Positions 31,616 through 44,041 of a stretch of DNA of 64,000 nucleotides are shown piece after piece; positions within the stretch are counted from its first letter, which is position 1, and each line of letters opens with the position of its first letter. A model generated the notes under the pieces. The model saw nothing but the letters and a program-made list of their open reading frames with translations, was not told where the DNA came from and did not search any database. The stretch comes from Gnomoniopsis sp. IMI 355080 (lineage: Eukaryota > Ascomycota > Sordariomycetes > Diaporthales > Gnomoniaceae): the NCBI GenBank assembly GCA_027946555.1, contig JAPEVC010000012.1:124001-188000 (forward strand). The letters run 5' to 3'. Position numbers and translations under genes: made by a program.

Positions 31616-32858
31616 ATGTCTTCAGATCCTGATGACACCAAGTTAGAGCAGGATCCAGCCGGCCAAGATGAGCTGCCTGCAAAGCCCCTTCGTGGGCAAC
31701 TGGCCACCTGGGGACCTAGAGTTGTTACGCTTGGGTATCTCGGCTTGAATTTGTGGCAAGCGCAACAAATTCCAGGTCTCCATGGCGTTGTTGGCAACAT
31801 ATTTCCCTTTTTGGGCACAAATCTCCCTGATCGCTTCACCGCAAAGCGCATGACATTGACCCTGTCCTCACCGCTTCTGATATGGACGGTCGAAGGATAC
31901 CGTAAGGCCAACTCTATGACTCCGCTAGCATTGTGAGTCTTTATCACCTTGCCGATCCCATGAGCGCCGGCTGCCCCGTGTCGCGTATAACACCTCGGGG
32001 ATCAATGCTGACCTCCAAAGGCCTTTGGCATTCGGGGTTGCGACACAACTATTCGGCATCGCCAGAGTGGCACCAATCTACTATGCGCACAGTCTGTTTT
32101 CTCGAGACGCCACTGGTGCTGGTAGAAAAGTAGACCCGCTTGCTGCCATGGCTGTTTTTCCTGCCACCATCGTCGGGCATGTTCTACCGAGTATCCTGAT
32201 GGACACCCTGCCCCTCACAGCCACGGAGTTCTCCCGCTCCTACTTTACCCTTCAGAGCATTGTCTGCTATGCATTCTACTTGTCGCCAATTACTGTGTCG
32301 GTCCTCACAAAGGGCTTCTCGGCGGTCGTCAAGTGGCTGAGGCGGAAACGGAACTCGAGGTCGACGCCCGTCACCTGCAAGGAGGCAACGAATGTCAAAG
32401 CCTCACGGACCGGATTTGATCTGCCCATTCTCCAAACAGCGTACTCTATGATGCTCGCTTTTCAGATATTTCAAAATCTCTCCGGCGTGCTAGAAGCTCT
32501 GCGTATGATGTACGAAGTATTACAACCGTTCTCTTGGGCTGATCGTTTGACGCTTCTTATGAACATGAGGCCAGGCTCCGTCTCCTATATCTTCGGAACG
32601 GAGCAGGGGCCATCCTTCTCTATCAGCAGTTCATTGATGCTCTTCACATCCTCGACGATTGCGTTCATACTGTACAGCGTATGGGATCTGAGGAGGCGTG
32701 GTTATATAACAAATCGCGAAGCAGTCAAGGCCGTTCTTGGTGTCTCTGCTGCCCCGATCGCACCAGGAGCTGCTTACGCAGGACTATGGTTATGGCGCGA
32801 GAAGATACTGTACAGGGTGACTCATCACGCGAGGCCAAAGTCTCACATACAAGAGTGA
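31616..32858 (+). CDS. Polytopic membrane protein of unknown function
   Basis: Two predicted exons, 31616-31932 and 32021-32858 (88-base GT-AG intron), giving 384 residues. Splicing joins MTPLAL to PLAFGVATQLFGIARVAPIY in frame. After a hydrophilic N-terminus come about seven or eight hydrophobic segments, including VVTLGYLGLNLW, LTLSSPLLIW, PLAFGVATQLFGIA, LAAMAVFPATIVGHVLPSIL, SIVCYAFYLSPITVSVL, FDLPILQTAYSMMLAFQIF, SSSLMLFTSSTIAFILYSVW and AVLGVSAAPIAPGAAYAGLW. A basic loop, KWLRRKRNSR, lies mid-protein. I do not recognise the family. The layout loosely recalls integral membrane proteins found near fungal terpenoid genes, but no motif confirms it. Confidence 0.75.
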
Positions 32859-33274
32859 AAAAGCAGTACACAGCTGTCTGATGTGTCCTTCCCGAGGTCG
32901 TTCTAGGGACATCTTTCCCAATCGATGAAGCAGGTTTAATCGAGCCCTTGGCTGTTGTTGTCAGGCGGGTGGGTTTGTCTATTAGACATTCACCAACTCT
33001 GACACAAAGTGGGCGGCCCTTACCAATGTGCATATAAATCTTCGCGTCTTTACGCTCTTCTTAGGCTCACCTTAGGAAGCCGTCTGTGATTGCCAACCGG
33101 CACTTTCTAGAAATTTTCTCGCTACAGCATAATCCACGGTACTTTCTCGACTTTGAAGGCATCAAGTTTACGATTTTTTTTTTCCCCCAGGTCCTGAAGT
33201 GATTATCTATAAGCAAGGCTATCGATGGATATTCTGGAGCATTTCTTCAAAGTAGTTTTACGTAGATATCTCTC
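32859..33274. other. Convergent 3' flank region
   Basis: 416 bases between the 3' ends of two convergent genes. Nothing recognisable apart from a T-run near 33175. Confidence 0.6.
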
Positions 33275-35258
33275 TCACGATGCGAGAATGAGCGACAACG
33301 CTGCGAACAACGACCAGATGATGGTGCTGTACACCAATACACTCCCAGTTACCAACCTGACACCATCACTGGTAGATCCAGAACCACTACCACTACCACT
33401 CGTTCCATTCGTTTGAGTTTGAGCAGACAAAATCTCATCCCAGAAACCGCACATACTGTAATCCACTGTCCCGGCCGTGAAGTTGTCGCCAACCACATTG
33501 ATGCCCATCGAGCTGGTGCTGTTGTACTGCGGCCAATCGCTCCCTGGGTTCGCATCAGCCGCCATGTTGTCCCAAGCAGCCAACATCTTTGCACTGAGGG
33601 CCTTTTCGCCATCCGTCATGTTGCAAGTGCCATTCGGCTTTGGCATATTGTCGACGCCCCCGAAGACGAAAGGGATCTCTGCGGTGTGTGTGGATGCGAG
33701 GAAGGGGAGGGCGACACTCGGAATGATCGGGTACCATGGGCAATTCAAAGTATGGTTGAAGCTGTAAGTGTACACCGGCATGTTGTCCTGAACGGCCTTT
33801 TGGAGGAATCTTCTCGCCGGGCAGCGGAATTCAGAATGCGTGATGACCGCTGACATGGCAGCGAGAGCCGGTTCCAAGGCCCCTTGGTAATTGGATAACG
33901 GGTAAGTTTCATTCACCCGCTGTGCTAATGTCCCGAACATTGTGGTGAGGAATTGGTCGTATGTAGTTGCGTTGAGCTGGAGGATGCCAGTTTGATACTG
34001 TGCAAGAATGAAGAGTGTGCCTTCATCAGTGTTGGAACCTGCTATGGCAGGGACCTTGAGCCCGGCTTCCAGTGGCTGAGTAGGGATGACGGTGCCATCG
34101 ACAACAAGACCAAGTGATGTGAGCGACTCGGTGTACGACGCGTTGATGGCGGACAAAGGCGCGTCTTGCAGACAGGTAATGTTGGTAGAGCTGCAGTTCA
34201 GACTTTGGACGTATGCTTGGCCCTGGGTCTGGGCTTCTTGCAACGTCGTCAGGTTGCCTGGCAATGAGGATTCGAGTATAGCAGCACTGATAAGCGAAGA
34301 CGCTTGTGGAAGGCTGCTAATCACGAACGTATCCTGACCACCCGCCGACTGGCCGAAGAGTAGAACACGCGAAGTGTCTCCTCCAAAAGCGGCAATATTG
34401 TCTTGAACCCATCTGAGACCCAGAAGCTGATCTTGAACTCCTTGATTGCCCGTGATTTTCATACCTTGCACTGCAAGAAAACCCAAAGGGCCCTAAGATA
34501 GAATTTGATTAGCAACCTTGAGATCTTTGATGTGACCAAAACTCGCGAAAGAATCCCGGGAGTGGCGTGAGCCCTTGGTTGTTAACAGCTATGTGAACAA
34601 CCCATCAAGCCAATTTCATTTTTCCGAATCCAAGAGCAAAGGTCTTGTAGGCAGATGAAGTACAGACACCCAAGAATGATGAGATATGCTGAGCACTTCT
34701 CGCGGAGGGCAAGGGAAAACCGAGAAAGTTACTCACTACTCGATAATTGATAGAGACTTGGATAGTGTTTTCACTGGCAGTGCACCCATCGTATGTAGGG
34801 TTTGATATTCCTCCAGCCTCATTTGCTCCTCCATATAACCAGACTTTCACTGGTAGTTTTGAATCTGCTGTTGCATTGGCAGGGACCCATACGTTGATGA
34901 ATAGGCTAAATACCTTGACGTCAGTCGTCGCAACACTTGAATGGAATTATTGAAAGGGCACATACCAGTCCTCTGACTGCGTGCCTGCTTCTGCGAAAGC
35001 CGCGTTGAATTGTATGCAAGCAGGAGGAGGCTTCGTCGCATCCAGAGGGTCGTAAGTCTGGTTGTAAGGCTGCGGTGCCGCAAAGCGAAGCGTGTCGATT
35101 GGAGCTTGCGCAAATGGGATCCCGAGGAATGAGTTGACGTCTGTACTGGAGCATTTGACTCCATTCACGGTGCCGTTCTGTAATTTGACAGTCGGAGCAC
35201 TCTGCGCAACAGCTGTGGCAGCGCCACCGAGTATAGTCAAAAAGGTCTTTACTGTCAT
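33275..35258 (-). CDS. Secreted type-B carboxylesterase with GPI-type tail
   Basis: Three predicted exons on the reverse strand: 35258-34966, 34905-34737, 34492-33275, giving 559 residues. Start at MTVKTFLTILGGAATAVAQS, a signal peptide. Family landmarks: FLGIPFAQAP, CLFINVWVPANA (restored only after splicing), VKVWLYGGANEAGG (oxyanion region), LLGLRWVQDNIAAFGGD, and the nucleophile elbow FGQSAGGQD with Ser203. The other triad members are Glu311 in SNTDEGTLF and His423 in ASTHTAEIPFVFG. Known activity of the family is hydrolysis of carboxylic esters. The C-terminus has a Gly/Ser linker and a hydrophobic end (STIIWSLFAALSLILAS), suggesting a GPI anchor. It converges with the unknown membrane protein gene. 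Confidence 0.92.
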
Positions 35259-36486
35259 CCTGATTATTTTATATAGTAACGGAGTGACGTTGTGTGTCAA
35301 ACGGTCCGGCGCCGTGTTACCAAAACGATGGTGGATTTTATGTTCAATACATGAAGTCTTCGAGGTCCGCGAATCTCAAAGCACTAGATGGATCTGGGGC
35401 TCCATTGGTTTAATACCACAATTTTGTTTTGCCATATCGCTCGTTCCAGATTATCACTGACGACAACTACACTGCTAGTACGGAGTGTCTGTTCGGCTTT
35501 TGCACACGAACTCTTGGAAGGATATTTTGCCAAGTTGCGATTGGCCAAGCAAGGTGTCCTCGCGCCGCGGCGAAACTAGACAGGGCCGATCTGGTTTTAG
35601 TTCTCTGGTTGCGTTCTCCAACCTCGGTAGCGGACGCGAGATCGGCAGACATGGATCTTGTCAAACCGGATACCGTGGATGAAATGATATGGTATTTCTG
35701 TTGAGTCTTGACAGCGCCCTACATTGTTTCGTTTGCCATTCTTCCAGACCTGTCTGTTGCGTAGTATCCCTCTCGCTGAGCTCCAAAAACTTTGAGAGTG
35801 AGCATGCTGAAAATCGGTCAGCACTTTACCAGGTCCCCCTTCCCCGCCAACTCTCTTTTTAAGGTTAAAGTAAATCATAATACCCAGGTAGCATTTCGAG
35901 AAGAAGCGGGATACGGGGTTGATAAATTATTATGAACTCCTTTTCCAGCCTAATTGAGTTGAAACATTGAAACATGACAACTAACTAGTCATTCGTTACG
36001 GGCCTCCTACCGTCCAGGGACCAGCTCTATAAAATTGTCGGGACGGGGGAGGGCCGTTGTGGCAACCTGTGCGGACTAAGGTCCCTCGTAGTACGCAGTA
36101 GTGCCGAGGTATCTGGGGAAAAAGTATGGATAGGTGTCGAAGATCGTCGTGTACCTATCTCCAAGTAGCTCAAGCCTTTTACCATGACAATGTCTGAAGG
36201 TGCGGTCAAGCAGAAATCCTATCTAGGTACAATGAAAGCAGCGGAATATCATTGTTGCCAGTGGAGCCAACACGTACCCACCAATATGTAGCAAGGTACC
36301 AATCGCAATAGGGGAGCTGTGCCGAGTTTGCCAGTTGCACACAGAGTTTCAAGCTGTAGGGTTGCAACACCTGAGATGAACCGTCAAGATCTCGCAGACG
36401 TTCCGGGGTGCCCTTGTCGACAGGCATAGCAACACCGGTTCATCCCGTTGATCTTATAACCTGCTGCACACCACCACTACAACCGT

Positions 36487-36504
36487 CACACACACACACA
36501 CACA
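36487..36504. repeat. CA dinucleotide microsatellite
   Basis: Nine CA units followed by AAATAC. Non-coding. Confidence 0.85.
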
Positions 36505-37660
36505 AAATACAGATCGACAACACGCCCCTTCACACCCACCACCCCCTTCCCCTCGTCCTCCTCAAGCATAGAACAGACGTAGTCCCGATTACGCACGGGT
36601 CAGACCGGCGTATTAAAGGACCACGCTTTGAGACCCAAGTCACAGGCTGTCCCGTTCTCTGCGCGCGTAGGGCCGCCAGCTGGGCGCCGCGGATCGGTGC
36701 CGAGGCGCAGTCGGCCTTGGTGGTTCTCTACAGCTGCCGCGTACGTTGGAAAACTTCTTCTGCGTGTGGCCGGGTCTGCGGCCTCGAGTGGGGCCTCGAG
36801 AAGGGTGTTGTGGTATTGCCAAAATGGTCTGGTCCGGATAGGCTCTCATAGTGGCGAATGTGTCTGGATTCGGAGGCTGCGATTCTGCTAGCTCCCCAAC
36901 AACGGTGATTTGGGGGGGGGGATGGGAGGGAAGGGGCTGGTCGGCATTGGGTTTGAATGTAGTATGCTAGGTAGCCCCTTTCCATGGAGAATAGACTGCT
37001 TGATTAGCACGACGGGCCATGTGCTGTTTGACATCGATGAAGCACGAGAATGGCGTAGTGCCATATTTTGAAGACTCCACAAGCAAAAGTCTGGCTAGGC
37101 AAGGTCGCGATCACTTTTTGGTATGTTGGGGTCCATATGGGTGTTCATGAAGCCAAGGATGTGAACAAACGGCCCAGTATACAATGAGTTCAGCGTTCGA
37201 TCATACCCTAGGAGACCTCCGGGAGAAGTGCATATATAATATAACCGACAAAGATTTATGTTCTATCAGCCGTCAGGCATATATTGGCTTCGATATTTGA
37301 GCATCTGCTCGCCAGAGCTGAGAATAAAGGCTAAAGGCGCTGAAACTCAGTTTGAGCATGGCAACTCCTTGGCTGCCCGACTGTCCGAGAGAAGTCCTGG
37401 AGCCAATGGGGTTGACTACCTTCTTAAGGCTTGCCTTTGTTTGAACTAGGATTAATGGAGATGAAGTCGTACGATATGGGAAATTCTTGGCCCATGATTT
37501 TGCTATGGCTGTGAGGAAAAGTAAAAAAAATGCTGCATCATTTCAGCGGAGCTATCTTTTCAAAATTGTTTGCGTCTACGATTCAACTTGATCGACAAGC
37601 ATCAAACATGAGGATATGGTATGAGATACCGAAACGCCAGCCTGAATTAGATTGTGTTTG

Positions 37661-37674
37661 TACCTATCTAGGTA
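37661..37674. repeat. Spaced palindrome TACCTA-TC-TAGGTA
   Basis: Same half-sites as the exact palindrome with a 2-base spacer; followed directly by another GGTAG. Confidence 0.75.
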
Positions 37675-37920
37675 GGTAGTCTTTCCGAGGGGTTATGTAC
37701 GTATAAGCGAGATTAAGCTGTCTACTTGCGGGCTGCCCTGGTGAACGAAGGGCAGCGTGCGGTTCTAACGTATGGACTTAAACATATGAAATTAGTTGTA
37801 GTAGCCTTCTGCCAAATTCGAGATTTTGATGTTCTTGAGGAATGTCGTGATATCACAAAGCAGTCTGTCCATGGAGAAGTTAGAACGGGAGGGAACGTCT
37901 ACATACATAGCAACCATCAC

Positions 37921-37930
37921 TACCTAGGTA
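37921..37930. repeat. TACCTAGGTA palindrome, copy 4
   Basis: Exact copy, 247 bases right of the spaced version at 37661. Confidence 0.8.
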
Positions 37931-39582
37931 CTTGCTGTCGAGAATTAGTTGCAGATAGGTCGACAATCATGAATGTGTTTTAAGTAAATCAGCAGGAAAA
38001 TACAAACATCATGGTTAATCCAGACCAGTCCTATTTTCAGAATCCACAGACGGTGAGGGTCGGATGATGATTGCACGCATTACGGACTCGCGGCCCGGCC
38101 CCCGAGGCCAACTTAAGTGACCGATATACGCAACGACTCGCTGTACTCACCACGAATTCGACCATGTTTGTGGGCACGATCTGTCACTCCCATGTTCATT
38201 TTAATTGATGCTCTATAAGGGGACAAGAGAAACGGCGCCGCCAACACGCACGAATCCCAATATTGGAAGCGTTCACGCCTCAACTTCAAGCTCCTTCTGT
38301 CTAGCCAGCCATTATACAAAACCCTGGACGAAAGTTTGATATCATGGGAGCAGCATTGCTGTCCAACTACTTATTAGTTCTGAAGCAAGATTTCCGTACG
38401 AAATTTCGTGGCCTACTGGAGATTTACTGCAATAATTTAGCCAGTGACAGTATTGGCCGAGGATTCGTCGTTCTTTTTGTACTTGTATCACACAGTACAT
38501 GCATTCTCAGCCACCAAACACATCGCTGAGCGAAGAAATATATACAATCTTTGCATCCGTCCTACAAAGAAGGATTTTTGTTGTAATCCTATCTCCTAAT
38601 TCAGCCATGAATGTCAACATTACCGCCTTCATCGACTCACTCCGTGACGAGTTTTGAAACTAATCCTAATTGCTATGGTAACAAGATTACGTAAAATACA
38701 CAGACGATAATATGCTACTCTACTTATACAGCATATATGTATTTAGCCTTCGTACATGTTATCTGGGGGACGCTTTGTTGGCTCCAGTGTTTGGGGAAGG
38801 AGAATGCATGAGATGCGAGCGAACGCTTAGCATGGTCTTCTGAGGTGATGTGAAATTTAGGTATAGTCCAAGGTCAAACGTCCATGTAAATATGTGTCAC
38901 CTGGCAGGGCCCAAGACTCTGCAGAATACTACCATAGTATGTACAGATTGAAGCACGTACCACAGCATCGGTAATACGCACTGGATAATTGGAGTCTGCC
39001 AACGCCCCCACAGCGACTTGGCCTATAATAGCCAATACCCCTGTCCCCCCCTGCCGTATCCTACCTAGACCGCCTAGGAGCTAAGTTTCGTGCCGCCTTC
39101 TATGTTCCAATATACCGGGCTCATACAAGTACAGAAAGCATCCTGCCCGCAATTTAATATGCTATTCCAGGCAAATACCCTACAGTCATTGACCAAGCAT
39201 TCCCATAACCAGGGTCCTCATTGCAGCTCAAAGTTTCACATCCACTAAGAATACCTACTATGGCAGACACACTTCACTACCTCTTCGTAATCGGCTTTGC
39301 TACTTTCTTTTTCGTAATCGGTTCTGGACCTACGCGAGCTCGACCGGATTCGCAAGAATAACCGGGCACCCGTTGTTCAAATTAACATTTTAATATTCGC
39401 CAAGGTGGCTGTGACTCGTTGCGAAATGTTATATCTACTAGCGCACTCAGCACACAGCTAGCTCACAGCTGGGGACTTGTTGGGCCACAGCACCTATCGT
39501 ATGTACCTTATATGTCATACTCTTTAGCTCAAGTAATCCCCAACGCGACGACCAGTCTCTTGAATTGATTCAATTCAACACG

Positions 39583-41410
39583 ATGTCGTCGAATCAGACA
39601 GTCACCAACGGCGGCGCCGTGCTGACACAGGTTATCGATGCTACGACGACGTCGCTTAACGGTGTCAACCGTGCAGGTTGGATCGTGACTGGTGTCGTGG
39701 TTGCTTTTGCGCTGCTCCTGCGCCGCCTGTCCTCCGTCCCGATGGATCCTCGTGAGCCACCGCTCATCAAGACGTATATTCCGTATTATGGCTTCTTTCT
39801 TGGTTTGTATCGAAAACACATGGATTATTTCGACTTGATTAGGTGAGTTTATGTGTCTCTGACCGTGCTTGTCTTCCTGTCTTTCTACAGCGACGGCAGA
39901 CACAGCGTGTTGCTGACCATGATATCCAAATGGAGGCCCCGAAATCGAGGAATCGCGACGGTGCAGTTCCTCGACAATAAGACCTACGTGGCATGGTCGC
40001 CGGCGATCATCCAAGCCTGCATGCGTCACAAGAACATGTCGATCGAGCAAATGTCCACAGGCTTCTCCAGCAGAGTGTTTGGCATGCATCACCCGCAAGA
40101 CGATTCCCCACCCGCAGAGGACCCCGAGCCAATTCAGCAGCAGGGGGACGGTCCACCGAAAAGAGACGTCCTCAGCGGCCCGCCGCTCTTCCAGATGAAC
40201 GTCCGGGCGCTGGGCACCGTTGCCGACGTCTTCAACGGCATCCCCGCCGACGCGAGCATGGACATCCCGAACCTGTACCGCTGGCTGCGCAGGCACGTCA
40301 CCTTGGCGACCATGGATGGGATCCTCGGGATGAACAACCCGTTCCGGACAGACCCATCCCTCGTGGACGCCTTGTTCGAGTGGGAGGGCAAAAGAGCCGC
40401 CCTGGTGTTCGGACACACGCTCCTCAAATTCCTCCCCGGCGGCGGGACACTGGGGTCGAGGGACTCGTTCGAGGCGCGCGAAATTATCCATCGGCGTGTG
40501 GTCGAGTACTTTGACGCGCAGTACGAACAAAGGGACGATGTGTCGGCCATTATCAAGCTGACCACGGGGTACTTTCGATATAAAGGGATGGACAACGACG
40601 AACTCGCCCGGAACATTATGCCAATAATCTGGGTGTCCACTGTCAACACTATCCCGACTATGTACTGGTTCTTTACAAATGTGCTGCTCCGTCCCCAGCT
40701 GGTCGAGCGTCTTCGCGCTGAGCTCGACGCAGACAAGTCCGAGACGCCAGTGTTGAAGGTGACGCAGGACAAGAATGGAAAAAGGACCAGCGCGTCCATT
40801 AACATCACGCAGCTGGAGGCGAAGTGCCCCTTGCTGGTGAGCTGCTACCGAGAAACGATCCGGCTTGCGAATCAGCTCTTTGGGTTGCGTATGGTAGACA
40901 AGGACGTGACCGTCAGCGACGAGGACGGAACCACGTACTTTCTGAAGCAGGGACACACTGGTATGCGATGCCCTGGAGTGTAAAGAACAAAACTGTGCGC
41001 CTTCATAAATCAAGTACTGACTTTTCGTCTTCACAGTGATTTGGTCTGCCAAATCCATGCACAGAGCAGACAGTATCTGGGGACACGCAAACGAGTTCGA
41101 TCCGGACCGCTTCACGCCCGAAAGAGAAGCGGAGAAGGAGGCTCGGCAGCGCAAGCAATCATATATCCCCTTTGGCGGCGGGAAGCATCTCTGTCCCGGC
41201 CGACACTTTGCCTTTGCCGAAAACCTCGGCTTCCTGGCGGCCATGATCGTCGGCTTTGAAGTGCACGGCCTCAAGCAGGAGAACGTGCGGATGGGTTTCG
41301 GCAGAGTCAACGACGCGATCACTCAGCCCAGTCCAGAGGGGGAGGGGGGTCAAGTGAGCATATCGAGGCGAGCGGGCTGGGAGAACGTTGAGTGGAGCTA
41401 CGAGTGCTGA
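39583..41410 (+). CDS. Cytochrome P450, CYP7/CYP8-like I-helix
   Basis: Three predicted exons: 39583-39842, 39891-40960, 41037-41410, giving 567 residues. Start MSSNQTVTNGGAV, with one membrane anchor (GWIVTGVVVAFALLL). The heme loop is PFGGGKHLCPGRHFAF with Cys496, the K-helix ExxR is SCYRETIRLANQ, and FDPDRFTPERE is the PERF-like region. The I-helix reads PIIWVSTVNTIPTMYWFF and lacks the usual (A/G)Gx(D/E)T; this WxSxxNTIP pattern resembles animal CYP7A1/CYP8 enzymes (sterol 7-alpha hydroxylases, prostacyclin synthase) and related fungal P450s. The substrate is not predictable from sequence; a lipid or sterol is a guess. It is ER-membrane bound by inference. It is convergent with the GH7 gene. 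Confidence 0.92.
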
Positions 41411-42227
41411 AAAGTGTCGCGAAGTTCTACATCTTCCAGATTCGGACTTTGAATTCGTCACTACAATTCTTCACTGGTCCTTGGACGTCTGGAGGTGCCC
41501 TTCATCGTCTGACAACGTCACTATACAGAGCGTCGGTCGCTTGCTTCACTCGCAACCCACCTCACCCAGACCTCGCGATGTTCGACTCAAGAATGACCTA
41601 TGTCTAGCCTCCCACCAATACCACCAAGTCATCAACTTCGATTGGCTCCAAGACGCTAGTGCTGGTCATTGGTAGGGAGCATTCTGCCGTTCTTTGCATC
41701 TATTCTGAGCATGGGCTTACCGCAATGCACCGGGTGTGGATTCCGCTCGAAAGGAAGACGACGAGACAAAGACGTGCTAGAGCAGAGAGATACACGTGCA
41801 GTGAATGGGTAAGACAAGGAAGGAGGCAGCAGGCCTGCAAGGAAAAGGGTATGTCCAGCTGGGAGGTGGATCTGGATCCTGGGGGCCCAATGTTGCCAGC
41901 ACGTCGTCGGAGGGCCCCCGCTCATGGGTGGAGCTAGCCCAGGGCCACTTGCTAGCCTCCCAAGGCCACAAGTATGGGGTGACAGGTCCGATGATCCACT
42001 GGGGGACCCGCCGTAGATGCAGCACAGATCGGGTAATTAGGTACTGTAGACATCCATGCCTGTCTCACGCCATCGCTAGCAATGCTGCGCACAATCTGGA
42101 ATGCAAGAATTTACATAGTATTACACTGTCAATTCTTCTTTCAGAGAGTCGTCCTCATGACGCTGCATTAATAACTTCTTGTAGATCATTGGACGCCATG
42201 GCTTCACTGTTCGAAAACACCGCTCAC
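41411..42227. other. Convergent region between P450 and GH7 genes
   Basis: 817 bases of 3' flanks. Several short open frames overlap on both strands, with no domain recognised. Confidence 0.6.
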
Positions 42228-44041
42228 TCACAGAAACATACACAAAGTTAACAACACCGACATTAGCAATGCGCCGCTAACCGTGTTCATGGAAGAAGCC
42301 ATTGCGGTCGTGACAGTCCCGTTCGTGCTCCCAGTGCCATTACCAGTCGATGCGCCAGTACTTTCCTGAACAACGGATAAAGCTGCCATGTTAAAGGTCG
42401 ACCCAATGTCACCGTATCTGGCCAAGTGTTAAACCCCAGGTGCTAGGTTGGAGGTAAGCATACAGGATTAACTTACTTGATATTTGAGAAAGTGACACTG
42501 AGCTCCGGTGTTGTGGCAATGATGCCAGCTGGATCGCCAGCAGTCGCATTGCAAGGTCCAGCATCTCCACTGTCAAGCCCTATTGTCACACACACACTGG
42601 CGTTAGTTGAAGGGTGCACACAACGGACGTCTCTGTTGTTGGTGGTGTTTAAGGACAGTCATACAATTCATAAAATCATCGTCCGAGTTCCACAAGCTGA
42701 AGATCAGCACCATTCCCCTACTCAGCGACTGACCCATCTCCGACATCCCCCCTAGCCGAAGGTACGAGGATGCATTCTTCGCGGTGCAAAAGTCCTGGGT
42801 GATGGTGCCTGGCATTTGCACACTTTGACCGGACAAGTTCGTGACCATGGCGTTCTCAATAAGCTTTCCGTCCTGGATGTACATTCGACGAATCTCACCG
42901 AGCGTACCATTCGTCGTGTTGTCGGTGGTTAGGAATTGCGTGACAACAGTAAAAGGCTTGGACGTGTCGACCGTCATGCCCGGCCCGTAGAAGTTTTGTG
43001 CTCCAGTAGAATAAGGGTTGTTTCCACATCCTAAAAAGCAAAGAAAAAGAAACAAAAGACCGTCAGATCCATTTTCAACAGTAAGTTTCTTCAAATTGGT
43101 CCCTCACCTGATTTGTCACAAACGCCGACTGTAGGGTCACGACCACATTCAGCTCCAGCACAGCCAAACGATCCTGCTTGAGAACAGGTGTGCGGCGTGA
43201 CTGCTGTTGCCACAGAGTTCGCTTCCCAGATATCCATCTCATTGCAGCATGCTCCAGTGTTGTTCAAGTTGGCCTGTCATGATGAAAAGTCAATCAAAAC
43301 TCAATCAAAATTCGCCTAATCTTCTTATTTGGCAGCCTTGCATTGGATCCATGCAACGAAAGTGACTTACCACTCCGTTGAAGAATGAAGACGTGTTAAA
43401 ACACTGTAAGGGATGTTAATACTGGGACACAATTGCCAGAGGGCAACGATTTATCAAACCTGAGCATCACAATAGCCTGTGCCGTACGCAGCTCCAGCCG
43501 GATTGAGCGCGCTCCTCGAGCCAGAAGCATCCATCTCTGAAAGATACAAGGCTCCGTTCATCCCACAGCCAAGCTGGGACAAGTCGACATCATACGTCAA
43601 CTCCTGATTAGACAACTTCAGCAGCTCGTAATTCTGCTCGTCCTCGGCCAGCAGATACAGCCTCGGGTTGATCTTTTCATACGCGCTCCCGTTGAAGACG
43701 TACATGCGCAGCGTCAGCGCCGTGCCCTCGGTCAACACCCCCATACTGGTGTAGTCGACGCCCTCCAGGACGCAGTTTTGCGCGCACGCTTCGGCCGTCG
43801 GGCAGAGCGTCGCATTCAGCGGCGTCGTGTTGCACGAGACGGACAAGTCATCCTTTGCGTGGAGGTTACGCGACAGAGCGTCCGTCACGAGGGCCGTTTG
43901 CTGCTCGACACATCCGCCTGCTGTGGTGCATCGTTGCGTTGGCAGTTTCGGGTGGACTTCTGGAATGTTAGTTCCGATTTGCTGGGCAAGACATGTTGCA
44001 AAAAAGAATGTTGACAGCAATGGTGCTGTATGAGACGGCAT
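42228..44041 (-). CDS. GH7 family cellulase (endoglucanase-like), GPI-type tail, no CBM1
   Basis: Six predicted exons on the reverse strand: 44041-43460, 43403-43371, 43273-43108, 43030-42665, 42579-42477, 42417-42228, giving 479 residues. Signal peptide MPSHTAPLLSTFFFATCLAQ, then QIGTNIPEVHPKLPTQRCTT, the typical GH7 mature N-terminus. The catalytic motif CCNEMDIWEAN appears only after splicing: Glu217, Asp219 and Glu222. GALYLSEMDASG, CGNNPYSTGAQNFYGPG and SLWNSDDDFMNWLDSG are further family blocks. Known activity: retaining hydrolysis of beta-1,4-glucan. Instead of a linker and cellulose-binding module, the C-terminus has an Asn/Gly/Thr-rich spacer and a hydrophobic end (ALLMSVLLTLCMFL), implying a GPI anchor. 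Donor sites include one non-classical GTTTGA after exon 1. Confidence 0.92.

Larger units (their letters stand above)
35259..39582. other. Gene-poor region, 4.3 kb
   Basis: It lies between divergent esterase and P450 genes. No gene supported. It contains a CA microsatellite (36487-36504), a G-run near 36914, the spaced palindrome at 37661-37674 and an exact TACCTAGGTA at 37921-37930. The 38.5-39.5 kb part is AT-rich. Short open frames such as 36408-36851 show no domain. Confidence 0.55.

Noticed and set aside
39529..41322. 597-codon open frame on the reverse strand
   Set aside because: Lies antisense across the P450 exons and even through its introns; no domain content. Shadow of biased codon use in the P450.
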